Counted from the stretch's first letter, positions 34,803 to 43,697 are shown. The stretch is DNA of 64,000 nt from Methylocystis sp. MJC1 (GCF_026427715.1 NZ_CP107558.1:2021001-2085000), one strand, 5' to 3'. Numbers and translations: made by a program. Notes: generated from the letters alone by a model not told the origin.

Positions 34803-35015
34803 ATGCAAATTGGCGTCGTCAAGTGGTTCAACGCAAACAAGGGCTTCGGCTTTATCGAGCCTGAGGCGGGCGGCCCGGATGTGTTCGTTCACGTCACCGC
34901 CATCGAGCGCGCCGGCCTCCCCTCGCTCGTCGAGGGGCAAAAGATCGGCTACGAGCTCCTCGTCGATAAGCGTAGCGGCAAGTTTTCCGCTGATCAGCTG
35001 CAGCTTCAGGGCTGA
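34803..35015 (+). CDS. cspA: Cold-shock protein
   Basis: A 70-residue single cold-shock domain. RNP1 is KGFGFIEP and RNP2 is VFVHVTAI. It binds single-stranded RNA/DNA as an RNA chaperone. The ATG at 34803 follows AAAGGA. Three small uncharacterised genes follow on the same strand within 840 bases. Confidence 0.95.
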   Translation: MQIGVVKWFNANKGFGFIEPEAGGPDVFVHVTAIERAGLPSLVEGQKIGYELLVDKRSGKFSADQLQLQG

Positions 35016-35140
35016 GCCATCTCACGCCTTTGGCCGACCGCGGATGTACCGGCGGTCCGATGGTGAGGGATTTGGAGGGCGGCGACCGGGTTCGCTGCTC
35101 TCCATGTAACCGGCTCTCTCCAACATAGGGCGTAACGGAC

Positions 35141-35284
35141 ATGGCCAAAGAGCAACGCCGCGGCAACCGCGAAGCGAAAAAGCCAAAAAAAGATAAATCG
35201 GTCGGCGCGCCGGCGGCAGCGAACCCCGCGCCATGGGCCACGGTCGAGAAGCTGAAAGCCCGCGACCCTGGCAAGAAGAAGTAA
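35141..35284 (+). CDS. Small basic protein, 47 aa
   Basis: It starts MAKEQRRGNREAKKPKKDK and ends KARDPGKKK, and is highly Lys/Arg-rich. Very similar small proteins (M-x-K-x-x-x-R-x-N-x-E-A-K-K-P-K) are widespread in Hyphomicrobiales, often near cold-shock genes, and are probably nucleic-acid or ribosome associated; that role is inferred from charge only. It lies 125 bases after cspA. Confidence 0.7.
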   Translation: MAKEQRRGNREAKKPKKDKSVGAPAAANPAPWATVEKLKARDPGKKK

Positions 35285-35308
35285 CCGTCTAGCCATACGA
35301 AAGCGAAC

Positions 35309-35554
35309 ATGACCGACTACATCCGCGCGCGCGAACGCTATCGGAGCGCCAAAACAATCACGGTCGCGACCCACAAGTTCGACATAGGGTCGCACGTCTC
35401 CCACAGAGTCGGCGCGTCGGCCGAGGCTGGCCTGTATCGCGTGACGCGCCATCTTCCGGATGGGGGACAAGGACTGCAGTACCGCATCCGGTCCGACCGG
35501 GACGGTCAAGAGCGCGTCGTCGTGGAGTCGTCCCTTCAGCGCGCGATGTTCTAG
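35309..35554 (+). CDS. Conserved small protein, 81 aa
   Basis: It begins MTDYIRARERYRSAKTITVATHKF and contains FDIGSHVSHRVG followed by YRVTRHLPDGGQGLQYRIRS, a small beta-rich domain that resembles proteins common in alphaproteobacteria. It has no signal peptide or membrane segment. The gene starts 24 bases after the 47-residue basic protein and is probably in the same transcript. The function is unknown. Confidence 0.7.
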   Translation: MTDYIRARERYRSAKTITVATHKFDIGSHVSHRVGASAEAGLYRVTRHLPDGGQGLQYRIRSDRDGQERVVVESSLQRAMF

Positions 35555-35579
35555 AAAAACACGAACTTTGGAGGCGGAA

Positions 35580-35846
35580 ATGGATGCAACGGATTATGCG
35601 TCGGAAGCCTCGCTCTATTACGCGAAGAGCCCACATTCTAAGCAGAAATCATTGGTTTTCAGACGGTTTACAATAGCAGCGGAGGCGATCCGTTTCGCCG
35701 TCGAGGAACTATCGCCACAGATCCTCAACGGATGCTCGCTGGAAGTGAACGAGGACCATTATTTCGGCCGCGAGATCCGCCCACTCTATGACGACGGCGC
35801 GTTTCCATTGCGCCGTCGCACAGTGCACCCTAAGGGGAAATCTTGA
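35580..35846 (+). CDS. Conserved small protein, 88 aa
   Basis: It has a very strong ribosome binding site (GGAGG 6 bases before the ATG). The protein has LVFRRFTIAAEAIRFAVEELS in its middle and ends with a short basic tail. Similar proteins exist in Hyphomicrobiales, function unknown. It is last in the cspA-linked small-gene group, and its end overlaps the end of the convergent chagasin-like gene by 17 bases. Confidence 0.7.
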   Translation: MDATDYASEASLYYAKSPHSKQKSLVFRRFTIAAEAIRFAVEELSPQILNGCSLEVNEDHYFGREIRPLYDDGAFPLRRRTVHPKGKS

Positions 35847-36204
35847 CAATCACTCGTCGCGTCCTGACCGGAGCCGGCTCCCAGGGACGCTGATAGACGA
35901 ATTGGATTGTCGCCCGACCCGGCTCAAGCGCGCGAATTGTCCAGCTATGCGCTCCCGGCGCGCCGGGGAGGCTCTCGCCAGGCTGCGTATGGCCTCCATC
36001 GGAAATGGCGACGCGATCGAGCCCCGTGCTCGCGCGGGTATCGACGCCCCAGCTGTATCCCGTCGAGAGATTTTCCTCGTTTGAGACGACGAAAATATCT
36101 CCGGGCTTCATCCGATGAAACAAGCCGTCATCCGGCGAGGCTTGCAGGCCAGTCACGCTGAGCGCGACAAATGGAACTGACAAAAAAGCGATAAACCGTC
36201 TCAT
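35830..36204 (-). CDS. Chagasin-like (I42) cysteine protease inhibitor
   Basis: A 124-residue exported protein with a signal peptide (about 1-22). The three inhibitor loops of family I42 are visible: ENLSTGYSW (cf. NPTTGY), the Gly-rich GAPGAHSW loop and RPWEP near the C-terminus. I42 proteins block papain-like proteases. Its ATG overlaps the stop of the upstream glycosyltransferase gene (ATGA), so both are made from one transcript. The target protease is unknown. Confidence 0.85.
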   Translation of the reverse strand: MRRFIAFLSVPFVALSVTGLQASPDDGLFHRMKPGDIFVVSNEENLSTGYSWGVDTRASTGLDRVAISDGGHTQPGESLPGAPGAHSWTIRALEPGRATIQFVYQRPWEPAPVRTRRVIVKISP

Positions 36205-37607
36205 ACCAGCGCCCCCTCGCGGGCCAGCTGATGTTGGGCGATGAGTGCGGCGATACGCAGCGCCGCCATCCCCGCCCCCTCCTCCCGCCTGACCTCCTCG
36301 GCCACCGCCAAGGCTCGCGCCTCGTAGCTTTTGTCGAAGGCCGCGAGTTCGTCATACAACGCCTGCGCCGTCGCCGTCTTGCCGTCCAGCACGCGGGCGA
36401 CCCCCAGCCTTTGCAGCCGCTCGGCGTTGTCGAACTGATCGCCAAGGAAGGGCGTCACCAGCTGCGGCCGTCCAGCGCGCAGCGCCTGCCCCGTCGTGCC
36501 GATGCCGCCATGGTGGACCACCGCGCGCGCCCGCGGAAAAACGAGCGAATGCGGCGCGTAGGACGAGATGTGAACATCAGCGCCCAACTCCGCGGCGAGT
36601 TCCGCTACATCGTCCTCATGCGCAAGCAGCACGGCGCGCCGCCCGAGCCGTCGGGCAGCCGCGATGCAATCGCGGTAAAAGTCGCATCGCGCGCGGACCA
36701 CAAAGCTGCCCAATGTGAAAACGAACGGCGCCTCACCAGCCGCGAGAAAGGCGGCAAGCTCTGACGGCAGCCGCCCGCCTTCGAGATACCGGTCGTGGAA
36801 GGTATGCCCGGCAATGAAGGTCCGCCGCCCGTGATCGGGCTGCGGCGGCGCCAGCATCGGACTGAACAGGCCAATGACCGCGTCGCTGGATTTCACCCCC
36901 AGCAGCAAGTCGAGCCCATAACGCGGATCGAGCCCGACATCGCGCCGCAGCCGACGCAACGGCTCCGCCCAAAGCGCGATGGCGTGGGAGAGCGACCAGA
37001 GCAGGAGCCGATTATAGACGATTTCGATCGGCCATGCGGGGGCGCTACGGAGCGGCATGCGCGAGCCGAGCGGCGGATCATACGCCGAGTAGAGCATCAT
37101 GGGCGAGAGCAACACGGTGGCGAGCGGCAGGCCGCGCTTTTCCGCCGCGACCCGGGCGGCGAAGGCAAGGCTGTGCGAGACGACCGCAACCGCCCCCTCG
37201 CTAGCCAGGAGGAGATCGTCGTAGGTCTCCCGAAGATGCGGGAAAATCAGCGAGTCGAACAGGAACTTGTCGTCCTCCGACATTTTGCGGGCAATCTCGC
37301 CCATATCCATGCCGAGCCGCGCGGTGAGATCATCGGCGTCGGGCCTGATGGGCGCGAAGCTGATCCCCTCGCCCTTGATAAATTCCGCATAGGCTGCGCT
37401 CGTCGCGATAACGGGCGCAAAACCTTCACGCGCCAGGGCGTGCGCAAGCGCGACGAAGGGGTGCAAATCGCCCAGCGACCCGAAGGTTGCGATCAGGATT
37501 TTCCGGGGGGTCAGGAGCCGTGCCTTTTCTTTCTCTGGATAATTCGGCGAAAAAAGCGCATTTGAAAGGTTGGAAACTGAAAAGCCGGCCGCCCAAAGTT
37601 GGGCCAC
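36201..37607 (-). CDS. GT1/GT28-type glycosyltransferase
   Basis: A UGT-like glycosyltransferase of about 430-468 residues. The N-terminal domain opens with [20 protein letters not shown]. The donor site has [20 protein letters not shown] and [12 protein letters not shown], the rhamnosyl/glucosyl-transferase signature. Likely acceptors are lipids or small molecules. The start is uncertain: the only in-frame GTG before the conserved part is at 37607, just 14 bases from the divergent rlmN start, so a non-standard start close to 37510 is possible. It is coupled to the I42 inhibitor gene. Confidence 0.85.
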   Translation of the reverse strand: MAQLWAAGFSVSNLSNALFSPNYPEKEKARLLTPRKILIATFGSLGDLHPFVALAHALAREGFAPVIATSAAYAEFIKGEGISFAPIRPDADDLTARLGMDMGEIARKMSEDDKFLFDSLIFPHLRETYDDLLLASEGAVAVVSHSLAFAARVAAEKRGLPLATVLLSPMMLYSAYDPPLGSRMPLRSAPAWPIEIVYNRLLLWSLSHAIALWAEPLRRLRRDVGLDPRYGLDLLLGVKSSDAVIGLFSPMLAPPQPDHGRRTFIAGHTFHDRYLEGGRLPSELAAFLAAGEAPFVFTLGSFVVRARCDFYRDCIAAARRLGRRAVLLAHEDDVAELAAELGADVHISSYAPHSLVFPRARAVVHHGGIGTTGQALRAGRPQLVTPFLGDQFDNAERLQRLGVARVLDGKTATAQALYDELAAFDKSYEARALAVAEEVRREEGAGMAALRIAALIAQHQLAREGALV

Positions 37608-37621
37608 GCCAAAGGTATAAA

Positions 37622-38803
37622 ATGACTTTGTCACAGACCATCGCCGCGGAAAAGCCCTCGCTTGCCGGAATGACGCGCGCCGAAATTGGCGACGCCCTGC
37701 GCGCGCTGGGCCTGCCCGAGCGCGAAATCCGCATGCGCGTCTCGCAAATCTGGCAGTGGGTTTATTTTCGCGGAGCGCGAGACTTCGGCGAGATGCTGAA
37801 CGTCTCCAAGACCTTGCGCCAGACACTCGACGACGCCTTCCAGCTGCGCCTGCCGCAGATCGTCGAGGAGCAGATTTCCGTCGACGGCACGCGCAAATGG
37901 CTGCTGCGGATGCAGCCCCTCGACGCGCTCGATAAGGGCGCGGAGGTCGAGTGCGTCTACATCCCCGAGAGTGACCGGGGCACGCTTTGCGTTTCATCCC
38001 AGGTCGGCTGCACGCTCAATTGCAGCTTCTGCCACACGGGCACGCAAAAGCTCGTGCGTAATCTGACGACCGCGGAGATCGTGGGTCAGCTTCTCGTCGC
38101 ACGCCAGAGGCTCGGCGATTTCCCCGACCGCGAGCGCCCCACCGACGGCCTCGTTCCCATGGGCGAAGGCGTGCGCGCGGTCTCCAACATCGTTTTCATG
38201 GGCATGGGCGAGCCGCTCTACAATATCGACAATGTCATGGCCGCGATCGACGTGATGGCGGACGGCGACGGGCTGTCGCTCAGCAAGCGCCGCATCACCG
38301 TCTCGACCTCGGGCGTCGTGCCTGAGATCGAGCGGCTCGGCGCCGATTGCGGCCCGGCGCTCGCCATATCGCTTCACGCCGTGCGCGACGACCTGCGCAA
38401 TGTCCTCGTGCCGATCAACAAGAAATATCCGATCAAGGAGCTGCTGCAGGCCTGCCGCGACTATCCCGGCGTCAGCAACGCCAGGCGCATCACCTTCGAA
38501 TATGTGATGCTCAAGGGCGTCAACGACAGCCCTTCGGAAGCGCGCGAGCTGGTGCGGCTCTTGAAGGGCGTTCCCGCCAAGATAAATCTCATTCCCTTCA
38601 ATCCGTGGCCGGGCGCGCCATATGAATGTTCGGATTGGGAGACGATCGAGCGCTTCTCGGATATCGTCTTCAACGCCGGCTACGCCAGCCCCGTGCGCAC
38701 GCCGCGCGGCCGCGACATTCTCGCCGCCTGTGGTCAATTGAAGAGCGAGACGGAGAAACTGCGCGCAAGGGCGCGGCTGGCGGCGCAGGAGGCTGCGGAG
38801 TAA
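37622..38803 (+). CDS. rlmN: 23S rRNA/tRNA adenine-C2 methyltransferase RlmN
   Basis: Radical-SAM enzyme that methylates C2 of A2503 in 23S rRNA and A37 in some tRNAs (393 aa). The cluster Cys are 130, 134 and 137 (CTLNCSFC). [14 protein letters not shown] and a late conserved Cys in ILAACGQL, the methyl-carrying residue region, are present. The ATG at 37622 has AAAGG 6 bases upstream. The 15-base SGNH spacing downstream suggests an operon. Confidence 0.95.
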   Translation: MTLSQTIAAEKPSLAGMTRAEIGDALRALGLPEREIRMRVSQIWQWVYFRGARDFGEMLNVSKTLRQTLDDAFQLRLPQIVEEQISVDGTRKWLLRMQPLDALDKGAEVECVYIPESDRGTLCVSSQVGCTLNCSFCHTGTQKLVRNLTTAEIVGQLLVARQRLGDFPDRERPTDGLVPMGEGVRAVSNIVFMGMGEPLYNIDNVMAAIDVMADGDGLSLSKRRITVSTSGVVPEIERLGADCGPALAISLHAVRDDLRNVLVPINKKYPIKELLQACRDYPGVSNARRITFEYVMLKGVNDSPSEARELVRLLKGVPAKINLIPFNPWPGAPYECSDWETIERFSDIVFNAGYASPVRTPRGRDILAACGQLKSETEKLRARARLAAQEAAE

Positions 38804-38818
38804 AAGGCGGCGGGGCGT

Positions 38819-39451
38819 ATGTCGCATCTCGTTCTTCTCGGCGACGCGACCTTCGACAACGGCGCCTATACGGCCGGCGGGCCCGCCGTCATCTCCCAAG
38901 TGAGGAAGCGAATTCCCGTCGGCTGGCGTGCGACGCTCGTCGCCGTCGACGGCGCGACGATCGCCGATATAGGCGCGCAACTCGCAAGGCTTCCAGCGGA
39001 CGCAGAGCGGCTTTTTCTCAGCGTCGGCGGTAACGATCTCTTGCAGCAGGCCGATATACTGGGCGCGCCGGTGACCACCAGCGCCGAGGCCTTCGATTTG
39101 CTGGGCGCCGCGGCGCGCCGTTTCGAGGCCGCCTATCGCGACATGCTGCGCCCCTGCTTGCAGATCGACCGCCATATGGCGATCTGCACGGTCTATTCCG
39201 GCAATTTCCCTGAGCCGACGCTTCAGCGTCTGGCGGAGATCGCGCTCGCGCCTTTCAACGACGCGATCATCCGCATTGGGGTCGAGCACGGGCTGACAAT
39301 CCTCGACCTGCGCCTCATCTGCAGCGCGCCGGCGGATTACGCCAATCCGATCGAGCCCTCCGCCATCGGTGGCGGGAAGATCGCAGAGGCCATCGTCAGC
39401 GCGGCGAAGAACGACAAGACGCGATTGCGCAGCGCGCGGATCATCGGGTGA
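38819..39451 (+). CDS. SGNH-hydrolase-like protein lacking the usual nucleophile
   Basis: A 210-residue flavodoxin-like SGNH protein. Block I reads LLGDATFDN, where GDS is expected, so the nucleophilic Ser is Ala. Block III SVGGNDLL is intact. The region expected to carry the catalytic Asp-His reads NPIEPSAIGG and has no His. The protein may be inactive, or use the adjacent Thr. It follows rlmN by 15 bases. Confidence 0.8.
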   Translation: MSHLVLLGDATFDNGAYTAGGPAVISQVRKRIPVGWRATLVAVDGATIADIGAQLARLPADAERLFLSVGGNDLLQQADILGAPVTTSAEAFDLLGAAARRFEAAYRDMLRPCLQIDRHMAICTVYSGNFPEPTLQRLAEIALAPFNDAIIRIGVEHGLTILDLRLICSAPADYANPIEPSAIGGGKIAEAIVSAAKNDKTRLRSARIIG

Positions 39452-39487
39452 TATTGCGCGGCCAACGCCTGGGGGGAAGATCCCGGA

Positions 39488-40210
39488 TCAGCCCGTCAGA
39501 GTGTGCAATCCATTGAGATCGAGCAGCGTTATACGTCCCTGCGTCGTCTCGACCAATCCGCGTGCGGCCAAGCCCCGGAGAACGCGCGACACAACCTCTC
39601 TCGACGTCGAAAGATGACGCGCAAACTGCTCTTGAGTCATCTCGACATTGGCCTCGCCTTTCGAACGACGCAGGAGGAAGGCGGCGACGCGGGCTTCCAC
39701 ACCCTGCGACGCCGTCTCTTCCATCAGCGCCATGAGTTCGACAATGCGACTGGATAGAGCGTCGAAGGTAAACCCTTGAACAGCCGGCTCGAGAGTTAAG
39801 AGGCGACGATAGACGTCGCCGGGGACGATGCTGATTTCCGTCTCTCCTTCACTCTCCACCCAGGCCGGATAGGGATGGCGCGAGAACACGCAGCTGATCG
39901 CCAATATGCAGGATTGGCCGGGGTCGACCCAATACAACGTCCCCTCCCGGCCTTCCGCGTTGACGTAATAGATCCGCAGCGCGCCGCGCTCGACAAGATA
40001 GGCGCCCGCCACCATATCGCCGCGGGCGACGAGCTGCGCGCCGCCAGCGCAGGAGATATGGCGCACCGACGCGCCCAAGAGCTTGCGTCCTTCGGCGGAT
40101 AATTCGCCGAGCGATGGAAAGAGCCGAAGGGAAGGATAAGCCATCCGCCGATCATAGTCGGCTTCGGACTCGCGCGTCGACACAGCGGCGAATGACCTTC
40201 TTTCACGCAT
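39488..40210 (-). CDS. Crp/Fnr-family regulator
   Basis: About 240 residues: a cyclic-nucleotide-binding-like beta barrel (LVERGALRIYYVNAEGREG, then WVDPGQSCILAISCVF) and a winged helix with MTQEQFARHLSTSREVVSRVL as recognition region. There is no Fnr-type Cys cluster at the N-terminus, so direct oxygen sensing is unlikely. The ATG at 40210 follows AAAGGGGA; an ATG at 40144 is the alternative. Its target is unknown. Confidence 0.85.
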   Translation of the reverse strand: MRERRSFAAVSTRESEADYDRRMAYPSLRLFPSLGELSAEGRKLLGASVRHISCAGGAQLVARGDMVAGAYLVERGALRIYYVNAEGREGTLYWVDPGQSCILAISCVFSRHPYPAWVESEGETEISIVPGDVYRRLLTLEPAVQGFTFDALSSRIVELMALMEETASQGVEARVAAFLLRRSKGEANVEMTQEQFARHLSTSREVVSRVLRGLAARGLVETTQGRITLLDLNGLHTLTG

Positions 40211-40260
40211 GATCGCGGGTCCCCTTTGGCTCTCTGCAGCCGCCCGTCTCGCGCGCTTTC

Positions 40261-40361
40261 CGCTCGCACGGAATCGTGCGAGCGATGAAAAAGCGCGCAG
40301 ATTCAAAACGCTGGAGCGCATTCTGATCGCAAAAGTCTATCAACTTTTGCGGAATGCGCTC
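40261..40361. repeat. Two palindromes between DUF4142 and Crp/Fnr genes
   Basis: 40261-40284 has perfect 10-base arms CGCTCGCACG/CGTGCGAGCG around GAAT. 40314-40361 is an imperfect palindrome, GAGCGCATTC...CGCAAAAGT and ACTTTTGCGGAATGCGCTC, a repeat seen widely in alphaproteobacterial intergenic regions. The second overlaps the DUF4142 stop codon. They may end that transcript, although no T run follows. Confidence 0.65.
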
Positions 40362-40894
40362 TAGCGGGCGCCAAATTCACGCGCCATCGCGCGCGTTTGC
40401 GACAGATGCCCCTCGAAGGCCGGCAAAATTTCCTGCAGATGGGCGCGCAGCTCCGCGCAGCTCGCCGCCGGCTCGAGCAGCTTTTTTGCCGCGTCGATGG
40501 CGCCTGCGTGAAACGCCTCTTCATGGCGCAAATAGGCGTTGTCGAATTCAGCGCCTTGCAGCGCCGCGAGTCTTTGCATCGCCGCCGCATGGTCGCTCGC
40601 TGCTGAAACACGCTTTGCTGGCGTCGCGGGGGTAACCCCGCATTTCCGGGCAAGGTCATAAGCGGCTTTGCGCACGCCGATATGGTCCGCCGCAACATGA
40701 GCGGCGAGCTTGCGCAGAGCGGCCGACGCCCCCTGAGCGCGCGCGAGCAGCGCGGACTCGATGTCGAAGCTGTTGACCTGAATGTAAATCCCTAAAATCT
40801 GCGCGTCATCGAGGCTCGCCGCTTGGGCGGGGACGCTGGCGGTTAGCCACAGGCTCGCCGCCGCGGCGATTTGCAGGAATGTCAGTTTTTTCAT
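40361..40894 (-). CDS. DUF4142 exported protein
   Basis: A 177-residue helical protein with a signal peptide (about 1-25, ending AQA). The ferritin-like four-helix pattern of DUF4142 is visible: ILGIYIQVNSFDIESALLA, LAAHVAADHIGVRKAA, AYLRHEEAFHAGAIDAAK. Family members are periplasmic and often stress linked. It has no obvious operon partner. Confidence 0.85.
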   Translation of the reverse strand: MKKLTFLQIAAAASLWLTASVPAQAASLDDAQILGIYIQVNSFDIESALLARAQGASAALRKLAAHVAADHIGVRKAAYDLARKCGVTPATPAKRVSAASDHAAAMQRLAALQGAEFDNAYLRHEEAFHAGAIDAAKKLLEPAASCAELRAHLQEILPAFEGHLSQTRAMAREFGAR

Positions 40895-40966
40895 GGGAAC
40901 GCCTTCCGGTTCGATTGTTATCGAGGCCGGTGTAAGGCGAAGGCCGTCAGAAGGCTGGAACTAAAG

Positions 40967-41473
40967 TCACACCCTGATCGCGGGAGTGCGCTTCGCCCAA
41001 GCGGTGGAGGCCGCCGCTCCCGCCAGCGCCGCCGTAATCAACACATTCCAATTCGCCAGCGTCAGGCCGAGCACATAGAGCGAGGGCTCGTCGCAGCGCA
41101 CGACCTTCACGGTCTGAAGCTGCTTCATGAAATCCGCCATGGAGCCCGCCTGGTTGACCGCGCCGGAGCAGTCCGAGGGCCCGGCAAAAATCTTCCACTC
41201 GACGCCGGAGTGATAAACGGAAAGCGCCGCGTCGCCGGCGAAGAGCAAGGCGAGCAGCAGAAAGGCGCCGCGCGCAAGCCCCGCCCTGCCCGCCCGCGCG
41301 GCCAAGCCCGCCAGCGGCGCCAGCGCAAAGGCCGCGTAATAGGGAATGCGCTCCTTGTAGCAGAGCTCGCAGGGCAGATAGCCGAGAGACTCGTAAAGCC
41401 ACGCGCCGCCGATGGTCGCGACGGAAGCGGCGAAAATGACCGCGGCCAGAGCCTGTCTTCTATCGGGTTTCAT
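40967..41473 (-). CDS. dsbB: Disulfide bond formation protein DsbB
   Basis: A 168-residue four-helix membrane protein that reoxidises DsbA with quinone. The first redox pair is CELC after GYLP, and the second-loop cysteines lie in SDCSGA and VRCDEP. The helix spacing is normal. No dsbA is adjacent. Confidence 0.93.
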   Translation of the reverse strand: MKPDRRQALAAVIFAASVATIGGAWLYESLGYLPCELCYKERIPYYAAFALAPLAGLAARAGRAGLARGAFLLLALLFAGDAALSVYHSGVEWKIFAGPSDCSGAVNQAGSMADFMKQLQTVKVVRCDEPSLYVLGLTLANWNVLITAALAGAAASTAWAKRTPAIRV

Positions 41474-41490
41474 TTGTCGTCATCCCCCGG

Positions 41491-41584
41491 CCCCTCAACC
41501 AGCCTCTCCCCGCGCGCGGGGAGAGGACCCCCGCGCCGGCGCCGTGCTATTTCCTCTCCCCGCTTCCGGGGAGAGGTGAGGGGC
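41491..41584. repeat. REP-like palindrome downstream of yqaA
   Basis: Starts CCCCTCAACCAGCCTCTCCC and ends GGGAGAGGTGAGGGG. Inside are two small hairpins, CCTCTCCCCGCGCGCGGGG and CTCTCCCCGCTTCCGGGGAG. It fills the 140-base gap between yqaA and dsbB. It is a typical intergenic repeat and may act as a terminator for yqaA. Confidence 0.75.
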
Positions 41585-41615
41585 TCGGGGCGCGATCCAG
41601 AAAGATAACGGCCCC

Positions 41616-42194
41616 TCAGAACATCTTCGCCGCGAGGGCGAAGCCGCCGACGACGATCGCCGCCATCACGCCGACGAAAAGTCCGAAGTGGCTCTCGAGC
41701 TTCAGGCGGATGGCGTCGCCGAAGTGGTTGATCGCCGCCGCCAGAATGAAGAAGCGCGCGCCGCGGGTGATGAACGAGAGCGCGATGAAGAGCGGGAAAT
41801 TATAGGCGAGGAGGCCCGAGACGATCGTCACGAGCTTGTAGGGAATGGGCGTCAGGCCCTTCACCAGAATGAAAATGGCCCCCCACTGGGCATAGAAGGC
41901 GCGCAGGCTCTCCATCTTCTCGGCGTAGCCGTAGAGATTGATGAGCCACAGGCCGATGGTGTCGTAGAAGAGCGCGCCGAAAGCGTAGCCGAGCGCCCCG
42001 CCCGCGACCGAGGCGATGGTGCAAAGCAGAGCGAAATACCAGGCCTTTTTGGGCTCGGCGAGCGTCATCGGCACGAGGATCACATCCGGCGGCACCGGGA
42101 AAAAAGAACTTTCCGCAAAGGCGATCGCCCCCAGCGCAAAGGGCGCGTGCTTGCTGGCGGCGAGCGACATTGTCCAGTCATAAAGCTTTTTCAT
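41616..42194 (-). CDS. YqaA/DedA-family membrane protein
   Basis: A 192-residue VTT-domain protein with about five helices. Family features are AESSFFPVPPDVILVPMTLAEPKKAW in two parts, the glycine-rich GGALGYAFG, and KGLTPIPYKLVTIVSG. DedA proteins are linked to membrane homeostasis and possibly lipid scrambling. The ATG at 42194 has GAGG 6 bases upstream. It is divergent from the tRNA-Leu gene. Confidence 0.9.
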   Translation of the reverse strand: MKKLYDWTMSLAASKHAPFALGAIAFAESSFFPVPPDVILVPMTLAEPKKAWYFALLCTIASVAGGALGYAFGALFYDTIGLWLINLYGYAEKMESLRAFYAQWGAIFILVKGLTPIPYKLVTIVSGLLAYNFPLFIALSFITRGARFFILAAAINHFGDAIRLKLESHFGLFVGVMAAIVVGGFALAAKMF

Positions 42195-42348
42195 TTTGCC
42201 TCGTGAGGTCGGGCCCAAGGCCTCTAACGCCTGCCGGCAGCGCTTAGCATGAAAAGTTTGAGCAAAGAAGGAGAGCGGGTTGACGCGGCGCGGCGCCTCG
42301 CTAATATCCGCGCCGCTCGCTAGGTCGATTCAAAATCGGCCGCGACGG

Positions 42349-42433
42349 GCCCCTGTGGCGGAATTGGTAGACGCGCTCGACTCAAAATCGAGTTCCGCAA
42401 GGAGTGCTGGTTCGACTCCGGCCAGGGGCACCA
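42349..42433 (+). tRNA. tRNA-Leu, anticodon CAA
   Basis: An 85-base type II tRNA with a long variable arm and encoded CCA. The anticodon stem CTCGA/TCGAG encloses loop CTCAAAA, anticodon CAA for UUG. The T arm is CTGGTTCGACTCCGG. Just upstream (42324-42340) TCGATTCAAAATCG mimics the anticodon arm. The accessory stretch that follows suggests the gene may mark an island border. Confidence 0.95.
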
Positions 42434-42643
42434 TCTACCCTCTCTAAAACTCTCTCCTATTCAGCCTCGATATCCGATTCCCCCTCCGATCAAATGGCAA
42501 ATAAGCGCGAACGGAGCGGTCGCGTAGGCTCCTGTCGAGATACGTGTTCGATTTTCAGACCCCGCGGCTCGACAATAAATAGTGAGAGGCAGAATGAGTG
42601 GGATAAAGTGCAGTAACAGAAAACCTGACTGGCTCGCGGGAAG

Positions 42644-42973
42644 ATGATGAATGTATCTGTAGACATAAGCGTATTGTGCGCCGACGGAAGCGCCATAGGC
42701 ATGATATCTGGCGATCTAAACGTTGTAGGCGTCCCTCCTCAAGGCTCTCTTATCACGTTTTCAAAACCGAATGCCGGAATTGACTACGTAAACATTGATG
42801 GTTTTTCTGGTAGGCTAGAGGTAAAAAATATAGTTTTCACACCTTCAACTGAGCGCGAGCCTGAACTATTGTTGATACTAGAGGATATTACTGTAAAAAA
42901 TGGGGACGACGGTCGTAAAATAATGAAATATTTTGAAGATGGATTCGGGCTGTTTTCGTATGAGTATGATTAG
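42644..42973 (+). CDS. AT-rich orphan gene, 109 aa
   Basis: I do not recognise a family. The gene is clearly AT-rich (runs such as GTAAAAAATATAG and TGAAATATTTTGAAG) and uses codons unlike its neighbours, a sign of transfer. The protein is mostly beta-like, acidic and cytoplasmic, ending FEDGFGLFSYEYD. Its place directly before an Rhs remnant and its size suggest an immunity protein of a polymorphic toxin; this is inference only. Two adjacent ATGs (42644, 42647) follow GGGAAG. Confidence 0.65.
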   Translation: MMNVSVDISVLCADGSAIGMISGDLNVVGVPPQGSLITFSKPNAGIDYVNIDGFSGRLEVKNIVFTPSTEREPELLLILEDITVKNGDDGRKIMKYFEDGFGLFSYEYD

Positions 42974-42993
42974 GCTGGTTAGGCTAACGCTGA

Positions 42994-43260
42994 TCGGCTG
43001 GACGATACACGACCATGCCGGCCACTTATTTCATCCATACCGACGATCTGGCCCGTCCGGCGTGGATGACCTCGGCCGATTGGGGTCGTTTCGACCTATG
43101 CCTATCCGGCGGCGTCGAACCCGCTGACTTCGGTCACGCTCTCTGGTCAGACCGCGCGGAGCTTCGGCTATGGCGCTGCTGGCGATATTCTGACTGACAC
43201 GCGCACGGGCGCGCTAGGATTCGGCATTACGATGCGACGCTTGGCGCTCTATGAGCGGTC
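42994..43260 (+). pseudogene. Decayed Rhs/YD-repeat protein fragment
   Basis: One frame gives TYFIHTDDLARPAWMTSAD, close to the Rhs core motif (HTDHLGRPxxMTDA). A shift of frame after about 43090 gives TYAYPAASNPLTSVTLSG and FGYGAAGDILTDTRTG, a YD repeat, and another shift near 43230 restores YDATLGAL. Three frames with matching Rhs pieces and no intact start or stop show a truncated, frameshifted remnant. The order of pieces suggests an internal deletion or rearrangement. Confidence 0.7.
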
Positions 43261-43394
43261 GCCGTCTCGCGACTCCGGCTATGCTAGCCGGTTTGTTGTT
43301 ACTAGGTCGTTACAACACCAGCACCTCTCGAATTGCTCCTCTCCCTACCGGACCCCCAGGGCGCAGCGCAGATGCTGCAACTACGGAGGAAAGC

Positions 43395-43697
43395 ATGATT
43401 GTAATGGTCACGGGTATCCTGCGATTTCCGCCGCAGAACATGGCCGACGTCTTGCCGCATTTGCGCAACCTTGTTGAGGCGACGCGGCGGCTCGATGGCT
43501 GCATCACCTATGACGCCGCGGAAGACATCTTCGAGCCGGGCCTGATCCGATTCTCGGAAAAATGGCCCGACGCGGAGTCGCTGGCGCGCCATCTGCAAGC
43601 GCCACACATCGCCCCCTGGCGCGCTGTCTGCCGCGACCAGGGCCTGACCGAGCGGGCCTTCACGGCTTTTGAGGCAAGAAATCCTCGCGAAGTCTGA
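43395..43697 (+). CDS. Antibiotic biosynthesis monooxygenase (ABM) domain protein
   Basis: A 100-residue ferredoxin-like single-domain protein: ILRFPPQNMADVLPHLRNLVEATR, then GCITYDAAEDIFEPGLIRFSEKWPDAESLARHL in short pieces, then APHIAPW. ABM proteins such as YgiN act on quinols or degrade small metabolites without a metal. It has an ideal GGAGGAAAG ribosome binding site. It sits in the low-density accessory stretch after the Rhs remnant. Confidence 0.85.
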   Translation: MIVMVTGILRFPPQNMADVLPHLRNLVEATRRLDGCITYDAAEDIFEPGLIRFSEKWPDAESLARHLQAPHIAPWRAVCRDQGLTERAFTAFEARNPREV

